Positions 48,801-59,061 of a stretch of 64,000 nucleotides of DNA are shown here, one piece after another. The number at the start of each line of letters is the position of its first letter. Within the stretch, counting starts at the first letter, position 1. A program made the position numbers and the translations under genes. The DNA comes from Eudorina sp. 2006-703-Eu-15. Taxonomy: Eukaryota; Chlorophyta; Chlorophyceae; Chlamydomonadales; Volvocaceae. Location of the stretch: NCBI GenBank assembly GCA_003117195.1, contig BDSI01000104.1, positions 1 through 64,000 of the forward strand, given 5' to 3'. The notes below the pieces were generated by a model. The model was not told the origin of the DNA. It saw nothing but the letters and a program-made list of their open reading frames with translations, and ran no database searches.

Positions 48801-51800
48801 GCGCAGCTGGGTGTGCAGCTGCTGCTGTTCGGTTTGGGCCTGGAGCTCTCGTTCACCAAGCTGCGGGCGGTTTGGAGCGTGGCGGTTTTAGGTGGGCGGA
48901 CAGCGGGCGAAAGCTGTGGGTTGAGGGGTTGGGAGGCGAGGAGGCCGGGAGGGGGTAGCTCGCAGCCCATCCTGGGAGGTATGCCTTCTGCGCGGTGTGG
49001 ACGCCTGTCGCTTGGGGCCTCCTTCGGCACACAACACAGGTCATTCGAGAGGTGCTGGGATGCCCGCCTGGCCCCCAAGTGGAGCACGTCAGCATACGCG
49101 TACGGAACCCAGTACCGCCATGCATTTCACCTACCGTAGTATATGGCCACACAAGACCTGGATATGAGGGCAGCATGACGAGGGCGGTGACGCCAACTCA
49201 CGTCAGTCGATGTCGACCTAAGTCGCATCATCACAACCCATCGCGATGCTGCGTCCCCATGACACCCGCTTGTCTGTCCCCCGCCCCGGGTGGCGTCCCG
49301 ACTCCCCGCAGGAGGCACTCTGCAGATCATACTGCTGTCGCTGGTGTGCGGCCTGGTGGCAGCGGCGGCGGGGGCGCCGTTGGCGCAGGTGCGTGTCTGT
49401 GCCGGGGGAGGAACGGCGCGGCAGCGTTTGAGAAGGGACGTGCTGTGGCAGTGCTGTGATGTATGCACTTGCACCAGCTGTAAACGCGCAGTCTCGGCAA
49501 CTTGGTAACACATGAGGTCACATCCGCCGGAGGTGTCGTCTGTCTGTCTCTACACACGTCCGCGCGGAAAGGTAGACACCCAACACAGACACCTGCTGCA
49601 TCTTTTGCTTTCGCCTGCATTTTCCTGATCCTGATGCAGTGGAATTCCGCGCGCCGCCTTCACTGTCAGCACCACGACCGCAACCACAACATAACCACAA
49701 CCACCACGACCACAACCACAACCACCACAACCGACGAGATAACAAATGACGCTCCACCACGGTCCGCGTCTGCAGGGCATTTTTGTTGGCGCGTTGCTGT
49801 CGATGAGCAGTACGGCGGTGGTGATCAAGTGCCTTGAGGTGATGCGGAGCACCAGCAGTGCCTACGGTCAGATCACCACGGGCACCCTGCTGCTGCAGGT
49901 ATGGCTAGGAGGGCCGGCATTGGAGGGCCGGGCGGGAGAAAGGGCCGCGGCAGCTAGAGGACGGCAGTGGCAGTGGCCTGCCACCAGCATAGCGCAGCAG
50001 TACAGCAGTACTTGACGCGGTGGGAGCTTTCGAGTGCCGGATAGTTGGTAGTGGGTTAGTTGGTTAACGGAATGGGTTGGCGCTGAAGAGGGCCGGGGCT
50101 TGCGCTGTATTGCCACGCGAACCGTGCCAACATGCAAACGCTCCGCTGTTTTTCTCCCTCTCGCTGAAGCACCGCATGTCGAATGCATACCGGGTTCCCG
50201 GCCTGTTCCGACTTGTGTTTCCTGCAGGACTGCATGGTGGGCGTGATGTTTGCGCTGCTGCCGTTGTTCACCAGCGACCTGTCCCCCGCGGTCCCCAGCG
50301 AGCTAGGTGGGTGGGTGGGTGGGTGGGTGGGTGGGTGGGTGACGCTGCGCGATGGCGGTGTGCGTGGAAGCGGGGCATAGATGGGGTCACAATGAGCCTT
50401 GCACGACTGCCGGGAAAGTTGTGTCGCTTAGCGCGGTGGTGATACGTGTATGAACCTTAAGTTGAGTAGCACTCTCCGCACCGTTGACTTCGCGTTGGAG
50501 TTCCCGGCTGCGCCAATCTGTGCCACAATGCATCTATTCTTTGCCACCACCTTGGGCCTGGGCTGGTTTGGCGTGATGTCACCTATGCCCCCCAGTCGTC
50601 TCCAGTGGTTTCCATCCTTGCCGACCTGGAAGACCTGTCCCGGCCCTACGCCCGCCCCTCCCTGCAGCAACAGCCAGCCAGGACGCGGCGGAGGCGAAGG
50701 GACGCGCGGTGCTGCTGGTGCTGTCCTCCGTGCTCCGACTCACGTTGGCGGTGGCCGCGGCGCTGATGCTTGCCAAGACGGTGCTCTCGCCGCTGCTGCG
50801 GCTGCTGCAGCGCCAGGTGCGAGCTCCCCCGTGCCTGTGCCCGTGTCTGTGTCTGCCCTCGGGGTTGGGAATTGGGGGGTGGGAATTGGGGGGTGGGAAT
50901 TGAGGGGTGGGAATTGAGGGGTGGGAATTGAGGGGTGGGAATTGAGGGGTGGGAATTGAGGCCCAGTTCGTGATGCGGACCGGGTGAAGTCGGCGGATGC
51001 GTGCTTCTCACATCGAGGGGGGGTCCGGTTCGTGACTCCAGGGGATGCACGGGTGCTGGAACACCGTACCGTCCTTGTGGTGTGGAGCGGCAAGAGGGGG
51101 GTTATGGTGGTGCAGGAATCACCCCCGCTGGAGCTTCACAGCTTGGGGACCGAACACACACCCGTCCTGGACAAGCTCCTCGAGGGCAGCTGGCTATTAC
51201 CGGCGCCACGGCCGCATCTCGTGCACGACGACGTCGGGCATGGGCACATCCGCATCGTACATACACGCACCGGGGGGCTCCTCACAAAAAACTAAACATT
51301 GCATCGCCCCCGGGGGCCCTCCAGGACAGATCAGTCGTTCCGCCTCGGTCCCCCGTGCCTCTCTCTCCAGGTGTCACAGTTGGCGTATTTACATCTGTGT
51401 CCGCCAGTGCGTAATCCACCCACCCATGGTCACTCGTCACTCACTGCTGAGTCAGCCCCTCGCACGCGCATGTGCTTCCCGAACCTACCTCGTTCCTTGA
51501 AGACAGGGCGCTCGCAATATAGGGTGAGGGAGTCTACCTGTTGAGCCACGGGTCGCTTGCCCGGCCCCGCTGTTATCAAATCCCCATGCAGGCCTCCCGG
51601 GAGCTAACCCAGCTGTCCCTCGTGGCCTTCTGTGTGGGCATCTCGAGCTTCAGTCACATGATGGGCCTCTCTAGCGAGCTGGGCGCCTTCGTGGCGGGCG
51701 TCATGGTCAATGTGGCGCTCGGGCCCGGATCGACCCATGGGTCAGTGGCGACTGTCGCCGACGGCGGCGCCGGCTCCGGCTCCGGCGTGGCCGCCGCCGT

Positions 51801-54259
51801 CATGCAAGCCATGGGTCCCATTGCCAGCATCGTGCCACTGGCGGGCGCCGCGAACGGCGGCGCCGGCGTCGTGAACGGCGGCGCGATTGGCGCGGCGTCG
51901 GGCGTCGCGACCTCAGTGGAGGAGGGCCCGGACCACCGGTTCGTGCTCAAGGCCAAGGGCAGTGACAGCGAGGCGGACTGGAACGCGGACAGGGAGGCAC
52001 TGCTGCTGGAAGTGGACCGAGAGTGGGAGCGCGAACGGGAGAAGGAGAGGGAGCGGGAGAGGGAGCGGGAGCGGAACCGGGGGCGGGAGAGGGAGACCCT
52101 TGGGTCGCATGCCGCGTACTACAGCATCGAGAGCGCGCGGAATGTGTTGGTGGCGCTGTTCATGGCGAGCATAGGTCTGATCATGTCGCCCAGGTGAGAA
52201 GGGCCACCTGTGGCGAGAGCCCTCGGACCGTCTGGAGACATGCGGCGGGCGGGAGGGGTGCCTTAGCCTGGGCACGTCCTGGACAGGCGAGGACGTGTGG
52301 AGACATTGACGGGGGAGAACATACCCTGGATGTACTCTGTCTTGGAGAGACATCGGAGGGCAGGGCAGGTGGGCAGCACTGGAGGGGGTCTTCCAGGTTC
52401 CCTAAGTGGGCCCCGAACTCGTTGACGGCAGCTGCTGGATGCCAGTGCGGTTCTGCAGTCCGGCTCCCTCTCGCGGCGTTGACCCACCGGCCCCGTCCGC
52501 GACATTCCACTCAGCTGCCCGGAAACGCCCCTTACTACTGCACCCTTACTACTGCACCCTTATCACTGCACCCTTATCACTGCACCCTATCACCGCATCC
52601 TATTATTGCACCCTACCCTGTCCCTGACAGGGTGTGTCTGGGCTGTTTTCACTTCAGCCCCTACCACTGCGCCTGACTAGTGCCCCCTACTACCCCCTAC
52701 TGCCCCCCACTGCCCCCTACTGCCCCCCACTGCCCCCCACTGCCCCCTGCTGCCCCCCACTGCAGGTTCCTGATGGACCACCTGGGGGTCATGACTGTGG
52801 GCGTAGGGCTGGTGGTGCTCGTCAAGGGGGCACTGGTGGCCGCGGTGGTGAGGGGCTTCTCAGTGGGGCTGCGGACGTCGCTGGCCGTGGGTGAGTCATG
52901 GGGGTCCTGCGGGGGGATGAGAAGGAGAACAGCCCAGGCACACCAGCCCGATTTCATTTCTAAACACACCAGCCCGGGTACAAATACGTGCCAACGACAA
53001 TCCTCGGGGGGGGGAATGGGGGAGTGGTGACAGAGACGAGGAAGAACAGGATGCTGCGGGGCCAGGGCCGGGGACGGGAGGTGAGGCAAACTAAACAGGG
53101 GGGAGAAGAGGGAGACTCCGGGGAAGCCCTGGTTTGAGTTTTAGTCGTAGATAGGTCAGTCTTAGGTCCATGCTGCGGGGGCCGTTGGGATGTTGGCGCA
53201 GATGTGATGATAGTTTCGGAGTGAGGAGCGCGAGGTAACGAGTCGGGGTCGTCCAGCTCAGCGGGGTTCCGGAACAGACACCTGACCTCTTAAGGTGACT
53301 AGGGTTTACATTTGCGGGGGACGAACAGGGCAGGGATGCCTTTTTCTTTATCCATTGCCGTACAATCCTGTGCAGGATAGTGCCTGTTTGGTGTAGTGCT
53401 ACACTCCTCCACCCTCTGCGCCGGCCCGTCCTCTGCCCCGCAGGCCTGTCCATGGCCCATGTGGGCGAGTTCGCATTCGTACTGCTGAGCCATGCCGTAC
53501 AGTCGGGGCTGCTGCCGTTGCAGGTGGGCCTGTTTCGAGTCCATGAGGGCAGCTGGGCCACCATGGGGGCAGCTATTCGGGCCTGATGTTCCGCTGCCCC
53601 GGCTCCGGTCCGCACACCCGTCTGCCTCCTCGTGTCAACCTGTGAACCGAAATGTGTCCCTGTACTCCGTGGCCTGGTACTCCCCCTCTATGCATCCCCT
53701 TCCCCGCCTCCTGAGTGCTGTGTCGCGTGTAGCTGGCCCTGCCCCTGTGTGCTCCCGTGTGGCCCCCTCCCGTGACGGACGTTTGCTCTGGCAGCAGCAG
53801 CAGCAGCAGCGCAGTTTGAGCTATGTCTACCAATTTCCTATACCCCCTCCCGTGACGCGCTTGCGACGCACGTATACTTCAAGCTTGGGCACCGAAGATC
53901 CCTCCCAGTGCCCCGCCGTAGCCGTCGGCCCTCATCCTAAGCTTCTAGCCCCCGTCCAGTTACCATGTCGAATCGCCGCCGCCGCGCTTGAACCCTTTTC
54001 CGCCAACCACCGCAAAGCGCCGCCCTCCCGGCCCTTGACACCCCCGCCCTCCCGCCCGCCACCGCCTCTCCAGGTGTACATGCTGCTCCTGGGCGTGACT
54101 GCCCTGTCGCTGCTGACCACGCCCTTCATCGTGTTGCTCGCGATGCATTGGGTGCTGCCCAAGGATCACATGCAGACTGCGCAGCTGGGGGTGCAGGGCC
54201 TGGGAGGCGCGCCCGCGGCGGTGGCGGGGGCGGGCCGCAGGGGCCAGACCCCGCGGTAG
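45839..54259 (+). CDS. KEA4/5/6-type K+/H+ antiporter (CPA2 family)
   Basis: Exchanges K+ for H+ across an endomembrane; plant relatives act in the Golgi/TGN. Thirteen exons, 755 aa: 45839-46123, 46850-47124, 47648-47720, 48338-48436, 48777-48891, 49312-49388, 49776-49898, 50228-50306, 50668-50816, 51592-52193, 52766-52890, 53444-53523, 54074-54259. Signal peptide at residues 1-25, then a luminal region with AQLLDAALQKEFTKET and DSQDNEFVLSKP, as in KEA4-6. Conserved core: LFEAVRQPVINGYLIGG with VVGPGG, LLFGLGLELSFTKLRAV, GALLSMSSTAVVIK, ELGAFVAGVM, MAHVGEFAFVLL and LLLGVTALSLLTTPF. There is no TrkA-N domain, also as in KEA4-6. Exon 10 carries an extra ~130 residues (about 468-600), Gly/Ala-rich then an Arg/Glu coiled-coil run, between VMVNVALG and YYSIESARNVLVAL. 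The start was chosen as the first ATG, directly before the hydrophobic signal. Confidence 0.93.
47496..47639 (+). repeat. Perfect 72-bp tandem duplication in antiporter intron 2
   Basis: CCTCGTGGTTACCAGCATGA starts at 47496 and at 47568, and the two 72-bp copies appear identical. The second copy ends 8 bp before exon 3, so the pyrimidine-rich pre-acceptor sequence is doubled. Confidence 0.9.
49680..49735 (+). repeat. ACCACA/ACCACG microsatellite in antiporter intron 6
   Basis: Imperfect repeats of AACCAC and ACCACG just upstream of exon 7. Confidence 0.85.
50307..50341 (+). repeat. GTGG tetranucleotide microsatellite at antiporter exon 8 donor
   Basis: About eight GGTG/GTGG units follow directly on the exon 8 end (GAGCTAG), so several GTGGGT donor-like sites lie in tandem. 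The first keeps the phase with exon 9. Confidence 0.85.
50861..50962 (+). repeat. 14-bp G-rich minisatellite in antiporter intron 9
   Basis: Seven units of GTGGGAATTGAGGG or GTGGGAATTGGGGG, each with two G runs, begin about 45 bp after the exon 9 donor. Confidence 0.9.
52527..52762 (+). repeat. Pyrimidine-rich minisatellites before antiporter exon 11
   Basis: CTTACTACTGCACC and CTTATCACTGCACC units (52527-52620), then TACTGCCCCC and CACTGCCCCC units (52678-52762), the latter ending in the CCCACTGCAG acceptor of exon 11. The acceptor itself is a unit of the repeat. Confidence 0.85.
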
Positions 54260-54381
54260 CCCGCGGCTGCGAAAGCGTCCCTCTTGGAGCAATGTACCGC
54301 GGGCGGCCATTGCCTCGCCGCCAGGCTGTTGTGACGCTGACGAAAGACGGTCTACCCGGTGGGGTCAGCCCTGACACCGAG

Positions 54382-54451
54382 TGACCCATGGGTCAGCCCT
54401 GCCAGCCAGTGACCCATTGGTCAGCCCTGCCACCGAGTGACCCATCGGTCA
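54382..54451. repeat. Three 28-bp units each centred on a TGACCC palindrome
   Basis: TGACCCATGGGTCA (54382), TGACCCATTGGTCA (54410) and TGACCCATCGGTCA (54438) are spaced exactly 28 bp apart with GCCCTGCCA-type linkers. Only the two central bases of the palindrome vary. Confidence 0.9.
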
Positions 54452-56620
54452 GCCCTGCTAGCCAGAGTCGCCGTCCTTGGGACAAGCGCGGCACCATGAA
54501 CCTGCAGTCTTGCTTTCAGGACCGCGCGTGGCGGAGTGACCCGTGGGTCAGTCGTCACCGGGGAGGCGTTTCAGGAACTGGCAGCGACGACGGGCAGATA
54601 ATGGGGAGCAGAATTAATCGTCTGGATGGCGGCAGTTGGTTGCGGCACCTGCGGCACCTGCTGCAGATCGGCCGCGGGTGATCTGTGCGCATGGCCGCGC
54701 CGATGGACCCCATGGTCGTACGTGTGTACGGCAGACACGGTGACCCATTTTGACAGGGGCAGCGGAATATCTGATGAGGGCTGGAACACTGGTCAGAAAC
54801 CGGATACGAAGCGGGAAATCCTCGGGTCACACAAATGGGTCACACTTTTATACCTGTTTGCGACAATGAGCATGTACGCGTTTGTGATTGGGCATATGTG
54901 TGTAGTACAACGGACCTTGCAGCGACCGGGGGTGAGTTGTCCATAGCTTCGTCTCTTCTTTCATGGGGGTGGGCTTGTCATGTGATGCGGCGTCGCAACT
55001 GTAGGGGAGGCGCTCTTGGCGCAACGCTCTGGGCTGGGTCCGCCGAGGGCAACCGGACCGGCGTCCGCCTCTGCGTGGCGGGCATGGAACTGCTCTGCTT
55101 CCACATTTGTGCTTCTTCGTTGTTCGTTCGTATCAGCCAGTCAGTCAGTCAGTCAGTCCATACATAGGTCGTCAGCTTTCCTGGGCCTCTGTTGTGAACA
55201 TAGGTCTGCAATGTGCGCGTGGCCGTCGCGCTGACCTGGGGGCGTGGGGGCGCTATGCCTCTCTGCCCCTCACAGCAGAGCCCAGAGCGGGGGGGTGCCG
55301 AAGACGGGTGCGTCACCGACTCGAGGAAGACCAACGGATGGGTGTATCGGGGGAATGGATATCAATGGCTGCAAACAAAGCCCTGTATGGTTTTGTCAAT
55401 TGAACTGACTACCCATTTGGTGGTGCTGGTGGTGCTGGTGGGATGTACGGAGATGAACGGAATGAATATTTGGGAGTACGGTAGATCGGGTGACAGACAT
55501 ACCCGGGGTGTGGCATGGCGGCATGGCCTTGCGCGCCAGCAGAAGCACCGGCGCGTGTGTGTATGAGCTGTCGTGTCTGTGCGTCACTTCACTTCGCCGA
55601 GTCTGGTGGTGCGCCTCGAAGACTGCTTGCTGCTGAACGTGAGCTCATCGCGGCGGGTTGAGAGCGGGTGTGGGCAAGGCCGCGCACGGATGCCGTACGA
55701 GGCTCGTGCAAAGGGAGAGATGCGGGCGCGGCAACTGCACCAACTCTTTAGAGGCTAGGTTGGGGGTTGGGTGCGGAGACCTGTCAACTACCTTCGGAGC
55801 GGGCCACCTTCGTGATCACACCTTCACTGGGACCGCCCGGTGCAGGTCTGAGGCCAGCATATGGGGGCTTGGGCGATGTGGCGGTGGGCACGGCGATAAG
55901 GGGGGTTGAGGTGGGGAGGGCAAGGAGATTACCGCAGAGCGATGTGATGATGAATACGTAGGGCCAGCCAGGGTTCTGGCAGGGTTGGTCCGGGTCGAGC
56001 GGGGCCGCTGGTTGCACGGGCAGGGGCCAAGCTGGGGGTCTGTCCTTAAACCCGAGAGATTAGCCCAATGCAGTGGATGCTGCTGAAAATATCAAGTGGC
56101 AGGTGGGAGCTGTTAATCTTTGGGCGGTACCCTGCAGTGCTGCCCCTCCCCCCCCCCGCCCGTTGGCTACCGCCTGAACGGCGTGTTGGGGGGCCGCCCG
56201 TACTCTCCGCGGCACTTTTGGGCCTGATCGAGGTGCAGCCATGTCGGCGCTGCGATTTGCGCGTTCGCGGGGTTTGACAGTGAGCGGCGGCAGGGTTGGA
56301 CTTCCAAGCAGTGCGTGGGTCACCAGCCGGTGGCTGGAGGGCAAAATCGCAGCGCAACTACCGGTGGGTGTGTGCACTGGACTGCACTGCACTGGATGCG
56401 CTGCATTGGGGGATCCTCTTGTGGGGGACCCTCTCGTCTCTCCAGCTGCGGGGGGTGGGGCGCACCAGACGGATGGGCCGTACGACTGAGACGTCCGTCC
56501 CCTCCGCGCTCCTCTCGGCGGCACGCAGCCTTTCGCCGTCGTGGCACAGGGCGACTGTGGGGTCTGGCGCGCAGCCGGATAGGGTGCCATTACAGGAGGG
56601 CGGCGCCCCTGTGAATAGCC

Positions 56621-56669
56621 GTGGTGGTGGTGGTAGTGGTGGTGGTGATGATGGTGGTGGTGGTGGTGG
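56621..56669 (+). repeat. GGT trinucleotide microsatellite
   Basis: GGT repeats interrupted by AGT and GAT, in the non-coding stretch after the antiporter. Confidence 0.9.
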
Positions 56670-59061
56670 CAGTATCGTCGAATGTACCTTGCCGCTGCAG
56701 CAGGTGTTTGCGTTGTTGTTGTTGGGTTTGTTGGATTGTCGGATTGTGGTGAGCGGAGAGGCGCATGCACACCTTCAGGTGGCATCGACACGTGCAGCAG
56801 CAGGCCGACTCGTCTTTAATCCATGGTTTCGGTGCGCAGCGACCGCACAGCAACCCTACAAGGGAATCTGGTCGTATCCAGCGCACACAGGGCGTGTCGG
56901 GGTGCCTGGACGGATGCCGAGACAAAATGGTGGCCCCCACGCACCCGCCACGCAGACACAGGTAGGGTTATCGACTGTTACGCCCTAGAGGGGGCTGGTG
57001 CTCCGCTTCACGGGCCTTGCGGGGGCGCCGCCAGGGAGGGGCACGCGGCGGTGCTGGCCCACGCTCGCTCCCCTTCGCCGTGGCTCCTGTTTGTTGCAGA
57101 GGCCATGGGGGGGCCGCCAGATGCAGTTCAGCGCAGTGACAGAACGAGGCGATACGGTCCGCCGTGCAACGCACGGCCAAGCATGGCACCTTCCCGTGCG
57201 TGGTCGGTACCTTCGTCAGTGAAACGGCCGTGGCTCTGGCCGATATTTCATATGAGCGCCAGCCCGTGGCCGCTAACTCCAGGGGAAGGCCAGTGACGTT
57301 GCAGGTCGTAAGGAGGCGCCTTGCCAACGTCTGTTGTGAACGGCCCCGCCCTGACTCGAGGACAAGAATGCACGCGGTAGAGGCAGCAATCAACTTCTGG
57401 CTGGGGCGAAACCACTGGCCCTCGGGGGATGAAAAGACAACGGCCCAAGCGGGACTACACGACCCCATCGCACACACAGCTGGCTTTCGTACCGGTTATA
57501 CCGTCGGTTCAGATCCCACCACTGCACAACACCAAGGGGAATTCCGGGCGCTAGGGTTAGATTGGCAGTCCGTCACCTTGGGAAATGGGCGGCGCCGAGT
57601 GTCCCTTCGTGGTGAGTCGGCCGTCGGAGATGACGCATCGGCCGCGGGTGGGGAGTACGAATAAATCAAGCAGTGCGATGGAAACGGGCTGACGAGCCAT
57701 GGGGGCGGCCCGGACGGGAGCCAGAGCCGGCAAACGGCAGATGCAGGGGGGCGGTGGCGGATGTTTGGAGCGGTGGCGGACAGTAGGAGCGCGCCGGCTC
57801 TGCGGATTTGCGGAGCAAGGCATACCGAGGAAGGGGTGTTGGTCTGGGCAAGATGAGGCAGGGGTCTTCCATTCTCAGCAAAGATTGGGAACCCTCTACA
57901 TATTTATCCAGCCACTGCAAAGTTTGTTCTGTTTGGGAATCGGCCAAGTACGGTGGAGTCGAAGAGCTTGTTGCGGACGGGCAACTTACGTCAAACTTAT
58001 GCGACCTTACATTTGCCGTTGCTCAGCCACAAATATCCTAATGTGTAACGCTGAGAGACGTACCTGTGAGTACCCATAACAGCAAAACCAATCAATATAT
58101 ATGCCTGGGGCGGCTTCTAGTTGTTGTACTGCCTTTCGGGCGAACAAGCTACAATCAGCAAAGTGAAACAAATGGGTTTGCTATTTGCGATCGACATGCG
58201 CCTGATAGTCATCAACCTCCAATACTAAGAGGTTACGCTGGACGCGCCGGATGCGCGGCTGCGGTGAACAGGCGGAGCGTTCCGTTGCGTTCGCGTTATA
58301 TACCGTTATACCGTTACATTCCTGACGACCCACGCCAACGGCGATGCAAGTTGATGTAGCCGAGCGCAACAAATGAGGGATAGGCTGAGCAGCATTTGGG
58401 GGCGTTTCGTTACGTGGATGTGTGTCTCCGGCAGAAGCAAGGAGGTCCAGCCCTGTGCAGCAGGTCACAGCAAGATTCTCCCAAGTTTCCCAAACAGCTG
58501 GAGCTATCCATGGCACGCACAAATTGAATGATCCTAGTGATGGTTGGCAGAAAGCGTCCGAGTCGCGGAGGGACCGCCGAGGGTTGCGCCAACTCACCGC
58601 TGAACAGCTCAGCTAATGAAAAAATGACAGTTATACAATGATTATTTTATTGCAATACATAACCCTTGGCTTGATGCAGTTTTGGAAACGGTTTCGACGC
58701 CACCACTTGTACTACAGCTCAAAACTTTACCCGCATTTTATACTCGTGCCTCATCTTAATCGCATACTTGTTGACGAGAGTGATCTATTTCCGCAGAGAC
58801 TTTTCGACGTACACCCCTGGCAAGGGAGACCGCATCTCATAACCAGCCTCCTCGCTCACGTCTATAGTATCAGCACTTTTTTTATCCTGAACTGATGAAA
58901 GTATTCATAGTTCGACGAACATGTAAGGGTGGAAACATAAATTCTACAACACACTACCCACTAGTATACCTTCCGCCTGCTCCTTTTTGTTGAGCGCTCT
59001 AAGGTTCTGGAACTGCTCATGCAAGTGAAGGCTTGCATAGTGTACCTGGAAGCAGGGGCAG

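Larger units (their letters stand above)
54260..59061. other. 4.8-kb intergenic stretch without supportable gene
   Basis: Open frames here are short, lack the high GC3 of the exons and show no recognisable motif. It contains palindromic 28-bp repeats (54382-54451), a single TGACCCGTGGGTCA at 54537-54550, CAGT repeats at about 55137-55160 and GGT repeats at 56621-56669. Plus-strand TGTAA motifs appear only near 58046 and 58924, so the antiporter 3' end is not located. The part after 58600 is AT-richer and may be upstream sequence of the receptor gene. Confidence 0.6.

Noticed and set aside
54388..54681. Plus-strand frame directly after the antiporter stop
   Set aside because: Built from the 28-bp palindrome repeats; the antiporter already ends in the position expected for KEA proteins without a TrkA-N domain.
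56060..57664. Frames on both strands in the antiporter-receptor spacer
   Set aside because: Low-complexity His/Thr runs from GGT repeats or unremarkable sequence; no conserved motif and no matching exons.
58638..58895. Small frame of 85 codons with aromatic and hydrophobic residues
   Set aside because: AT-rich codons unlike every gene here, no homologous motif, and located in the receptor upstream region.
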